Shown in pieces: positions 63,298-64,000 of a DNA stretch of 64,000 nucleotides. The notes under the pieces were generated by a model. The model had not been told where the DNA came from, made no database searches, and was given only the letters and a program-made list of their open reading frames with translations. The stretch spans positions 2,294,001 to 2,358,000 of the forward strand of contig NZ_JACCCV010000001.1 in assembly GCF_013410115.1 (NCBI RefSeq), read 5' to 3'. Numbering within the stretch: position 1 is the stretch's first letter; each line of letters opens with the position of its first letter. Source of the stretch: Tunturiibacter gelidiferens (GTDB lineage: Bacteria; Acidobacteriota; Terriglobia; Terriglobales; Acidobacteriaceae). The translations under genes and the position numbers were made by a program.

Positions 63298-64000
63298 ATG
63301 GGTAAATCATTAGTTATCGTCGAATCGCCGGCGAAGGCGAAGACGATTGGGAAATATCTCGGCAGCGACTACGTGGTGGAGGCCTCGATTGGCCACATCA
63401 TGGACCTGCCGAAGAACGACATCGGCGTAGAGCTGAAGAGGCGGACGTTCGAGCCGACGCTGATTGTGTCTCCAGGAAAAGAGAAAGTGGTGGATCGGCT
63501 GAAGAAGCTGGCGGCGAAGGCGGACATGGTCTACCTTGCGCCGGACCCGGACCGCGAAGGCGAGGCGATTGCCGCGCACCTCTCGATCCAGCTGCTGCCG
63601 ATGATGAAGGACAAGTCGAAGGTTCGGCGTGTCACCTTTAATGAGATCACCAAAAAGGCCGTGCAGGCTGCGTTTTTGAACGCTCGCGATATAGATGAGG
63701 ATCTGGTGGATGCGCAGCAGACGCGGCGCGTGCTGGATCGGTTGGTGGGCTATCAGGTATCTCCGCTGCTCTGGGACAAGGTGCGGCGCGGGCTTTCGGC
63801 GGGACGTGTGCAAACGGTCGCGCTGCGGCTGATCGTCGAGCGGGAGCAGGAGATCAATGACTTCAATCCAGTGGAGTACTGGACCATCGATGCACAGCTT
63901 GAGCCCACTGCGAACAAGCAGAGCTTCACGGCACGATTTGTCGGTGTCAATGGCGTTTCCGCCCGTGTTGCAAACGGAAAAGATGAAGAGGGCAAAGAGC
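63298..64000 (+). CDS. topA: DNA topoisomerase I, N-terminal part (cut by window edge)
   Basis: Type IA topoisomerase that relaxes negative supercoils. 234 codons visible from ATG 63298 (AAGGGA upstream); the gene runs off the window. TOPRIM domain: [37 protein letters not shown], with acidic triad [14 protein letters not shown]. The gate-domain start [27 protein letters not shown] (nucleic-acid-binding SAGRVQ) is present. The active-site Tyr lies beyond the end. Follows dprA by 270 bp that hold no supported gene. Confidence 0.97.
   Translation, partial: MGKSLVIVESPAKAKTIGKYLGSDYVVEASIGHIMDLPKNDIGVELKRRTFEPTLIVSPGKEKVVDRLKKLAAKADMVYLAPDPDREGEAIAAHLSIQLLPMMKDKSKVRRVTFNEITKKAVQAAFLNARDIDEDLVDAQQTRRVLDRLVGYQVSPLLWDKVRRGLSAGRVQTVALRLIVEREQEINDFNPVEYWTIDAQLEPTANKQSFTARFVGVNGVSARVANGKDEEGKE

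Noticed and set aside
63104..63313. 69-codon frame upstream of topA
   Set aside because: Overlaps the start of topA in another frame, no ribosome site, no recognisable sequence.

Overview
The window looks like chromosomal DNA of an acidobacterium of the family Acidobacteriaceae (Granulicella / Edaphobacter / Terriglobus-like). This is an inference. It rests on the Oar-like TonB-dependent receptor with an N-terminal carboxypeptidase-regulatory domain, the exported GH3 and GH1 beta-glucosidases, a futalosine-pathway menaquinone gene (mqnA), an acidobacterial-style short omega subunit beside rho, a high-GC coding style, and short dispersed intergenic repeats. No rRNA, CRISPR array or complete prophage is visible. 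Two tRNAs (Cys, Gly), one small SRP RNA and several rho-independent terminators are.

Layout. 0-5.5 kb: truncated TonB receptor, a gene-poor stretch with one small Cys/His protein, and a tyrosine integrase lying 34 bp from the 3' end of tRNA-Cys, followed by tRNA-Gly with a near-perfect sigma70 promoter. 5.6-15.5 kb: orphan PAS histidine kinase, then (minus strand) an orphan secretin, a Fis-type regulator, cvpA, purC, a membrane protein and smc. 16-26.7 kb: exported TPR-like protein, citrate synthase, glycine oxidase, coiled-coil membrane protein, a 22-residue Lys/Ala-rich histone-like peptide, thiolase, a DUF937-OmpA fusion, a methyltransferase gene broken by two compensating indels, and L-serine dehydratase. 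26.7-34.1 kb: an AT-rich islet with one membrane protein, then comM/yifB, rpoZ, rho and the ribD-ribE pair. 34.1-44.3 kb: repeat-rich spacer, GH3 beta-glucosidase, ftsY, a PPOX-fold protein, panE, then the gpsA-plsY phospholipid pair and cinA. 44.3-56.1 kb: cupin, a second orphan histidine kinase, NHL protein, yacG-pgpA, secreted proteins, rimO with a large insertion, a beta-lactamase-fold hydrolase and a Tat-exported GH1 beta-glucosidase. 56.2-64 kb: ffs (with a partial 3' duplication), fabH, padR plus a translationally coupled membrane protein, a DedA protein, mqnA, a DUF3565 protein, a duplicated DoxX-like protein, dprA and truncated topA.

Most genes are housekeeping: lipid synthesis (plsY, gpsA, pgpA, fabH), cofactors (ribD/E, panE, mqnA, thiO), transcription (rpoZ, rho) and chromosome/DNA handling (smc, topA, dprA, comM). 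Around them sit saprophytic surface and secretion functions. I see no convincing multigene novel system. The best leads are small: lineage-type insertions inside SMC and RimO, the 22-residue basic peptide, the SRP-RNA partial duplication, the doubly frameshifted methyltransferase, and three families of dispersed intergenic repeats.
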